This document shows positions 62,635-64,000 of a DNA stretch of 64,000 bases, piece by piece (position 1 is the first letter of the stretch; every line of letters starts with the position of its first letter). Position numbers and translations under genes: made by a program. This stretch comes from Daucus carota subsp. sativus (lineage: Eukaryota; Streptophyta; Magnoliopsida; Apiales; Apiaceae): assembly GCF_001625215.2 (NCBI RefSeq), contig NC_030381.2:40484689-40548688 (forward strand), read 5' to 3'. A model generated the notes under the pieces. That model saw only the letters and a program-made list of their open reading frames with translations. It had not been told where the DNA came from and did not search any database.

Positions 62635-63702
62635 ATGTCTGCAGGTAATACGGGTACTCCAAAGACTGAAAGAGATGAGGCTTATCAACTGGCTGAAGCA
62701 GCTGGTGATCATACCAAGGTTGTTAATCATATTAATATTGATGCATATATATGTTACTGTTCTGCATATTATCATGATAATAAATTAGATGTGTTCTTCA
62801 TAACAAGATTTGAGTCATTTATCTCCTTTGATCTTGCGTATATGCTTTCTTGGTTGTCTAATTTGTTGAAAAATATCTCTTTCAGCCAATTATTATTGTT
62901 ATATAATGTTAATTGCAGGAATATGAGGCTGATCTACAGAGATTAGGTCTTGGAGTCCAACACCGTGAAGACAGAATTAGGGATTTGAGGACTCAGAAAA
63001 TCAGCTTAGATGGTTCTATTCTAGATCTGGAAGGTACGCCATATCGATGTCAACACCAAATTTAACAGTATGTAATATATGAGATAAATTGAGAGTTGCA
63101 GAAGTTAGAAATATGATTGCTTTCTCTCAATACTCAAACCTTTACCAGATATTATATCGGTAAAGGTAATTCTTACTACTCTATGGATCAGACATAAACA
63201 TAACCTGTTGCTCTAAACATAAATTATTGGCCAACTTCTAGCTTCAAAGTAGGTATCATTGGCCTTGTAAATTCACTTTCCAAATCTATGTACTCGAAAA
63301 ACAAGAAAGACCTTGACATCAGGGAAGTTAAGAAGCTAGCAGTGGCTTCAGTTTGACATATATTATCTTTAAATATAAGAAGGTAAAATTTTTATCATGC
63401 AGAAATTAAAAAATGTTTTTATCACCTCATCTACTCATTGTTTCACTATTTTTGCTACATTTTTTCTCAGGTAGTATTGGAAAGTATCATGAATCCATCA
63501 GTAAACCTGTCAACAAAGAAGTGGATGCTCAAAGTGAGGATGAGACATATGAAAAAATTTTGGAGTTGGAGAAATCTGCTGCTGGACTTGTACACCAGCT
63601 AAGAACTCGACAGGGAACTCAGGTTTCTGATAGTCCATTAGTAAAGGATGTACTTGGTTTTGTTGCTACACTTGGCAAAGTCGATGATTCAAACCTTAGC
63701 TG
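62635..63702 (+). CDS. DMS3: DMS3-like protein, diverged copy D (5' part only)
   Basis: Coding exons visible: 62635-62718, 62919-63033 and 63471-63702. The next exon should begin just past the window end, because the sequence at 64000 matches a point about 39 bp before that exon in copies A-C. The frame is open and phases fit (0, 1, 2). Compared with A it lacks one codon in the second coding exon (ADLQRLGLG versus [10 protein letters not shown]). It has SIGKYHESISKPVNKEV and TRQGTQVSDS, and uses a standard GTAAGT donor after the third coding exon where A-C have GTCAGT. It is probably functional as far as seen. Confidence 0.83.
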
Positions 63703-64000
63703 GTAAGTATAAATTCTGTAACTTCCAATATGAGTCTACCACTCTTCCTTACTTTCTAAGTGTCGTATCAGATTGCTGTGTTCATTTCGGTTATGTTTAA
63801 TTTTTGAGAAAATTTTCCGCTGCCAATGGCAAAAACAATGAAAAGGTTTAATTCTTGGGGTTATTATTATTAAATTCCAATCATGGAAAAGATGTCTTTG
63901 CACAAATAGATATTACTGAATTATAGCCTATAGACCCAATTAATGTACATGGAGTCTATAAGTGTTTTCTCTTTGTAGTAAATTAAATTGGAGATTTGTT
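63703..64000 (+). other. Intron of DMS3-like copy D to the window end
   Basis: Homologous to the third coding intron of A-C but shorter. About 230 bp present in A (from about 38600 to 38800) are missing here. Confidence 0.7.

Larger units (their letters stand above)
58773..64000 (+). repeat. Diverged array unit D (runs off the window)
   Basis: Homology to units A-C resumes at about 58773 (CCAAATATATATTAATACAA) with many substitutions and indels, unlike the near-identity among A-C. D therefore comes from an older duplication. It carries a private insertion of about 1.2 kb (59518-60706) and continues through the untranslated exon and the first three coding exons. Confidence 0.88.

Overview
This is plant nuclear DNA, most likely from an asterid-type eudicot, although the family cannot be fixed from sequence alone. 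It is AT-rich. Its genes are split by many GT-AG introns, and the space between them is filled with SINE, LINE, CACTA, hAT, Stowaway and Tourist-like remnants. There is no bacterial or organellar gene organisation.

Layout. (1) 1-5.8 kb: the last visible exon of a USP/PUB-type receptor-like cytoplasmic kinase on the + strand. It is followed by a 200-bp tandem repeat with telomere-like motifs, a tRNA-derived SINE with a perfect 16-bp target-site duplication, and a decayed LINE reverse transcriptase on the - strand. (2) 6.2-7.5 kb: a single-exon gene for a low-complexity protein ending in a plant calmodulin-binding motif. (3) 7.9-10.95 kb: a deleted CACTA (En/Spm) element that keeps a three-exon gene joining a transposase-associated zinc-binding domain to a Ptta/En/Spm C-terminus. 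(4) 11.9-22.2 kb: a complete 12-exon PPR plus CBS-domain gene, like Arabidopsis At5g10690 (CBSPPR1). A Stowaway MITE and a 380-bp duplication sit in its seventh intron. (5) 24.9-29.6 kb, - strand: a complete DMS3-like gene (SMC-hinge-like protein of RNA-directed DNA methylation). (6) 30.9-34.1 kb, - strand: a complete four-exon plastid-lipid-associated protein/fibrillin gene (PAP8-like).

The main feature is 34.3-64 kb: a + strand tandem array of further DMS3-like genes. Three units of about 6.7 kb (A, B, C) are nearly identical through exons, introns and intergenic DNA. A fourth near-identical unit is cut off at 57044, before its gene. An older, diverged unit (D) follows and runs off the window. 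A and C have intact 388-codon reading frames. B is broken by a 550-bp hAT-like element with an 8-bp target duplication in its first coding exon. With the - strand gene, five DMS3-like genes lie within 40 kb, in inverted and direct orientations.

In other plants DMS3 works with DRD1 and RDM1 to bring RNA polymerase V to chromatin. A recent local amplification of such a gene, with one copy already broken by a transposon, is the most notable biology here. Dosage change, sub-functionalisation and siRNA production from the array are inferences. An assembly duplication must also be excluded.
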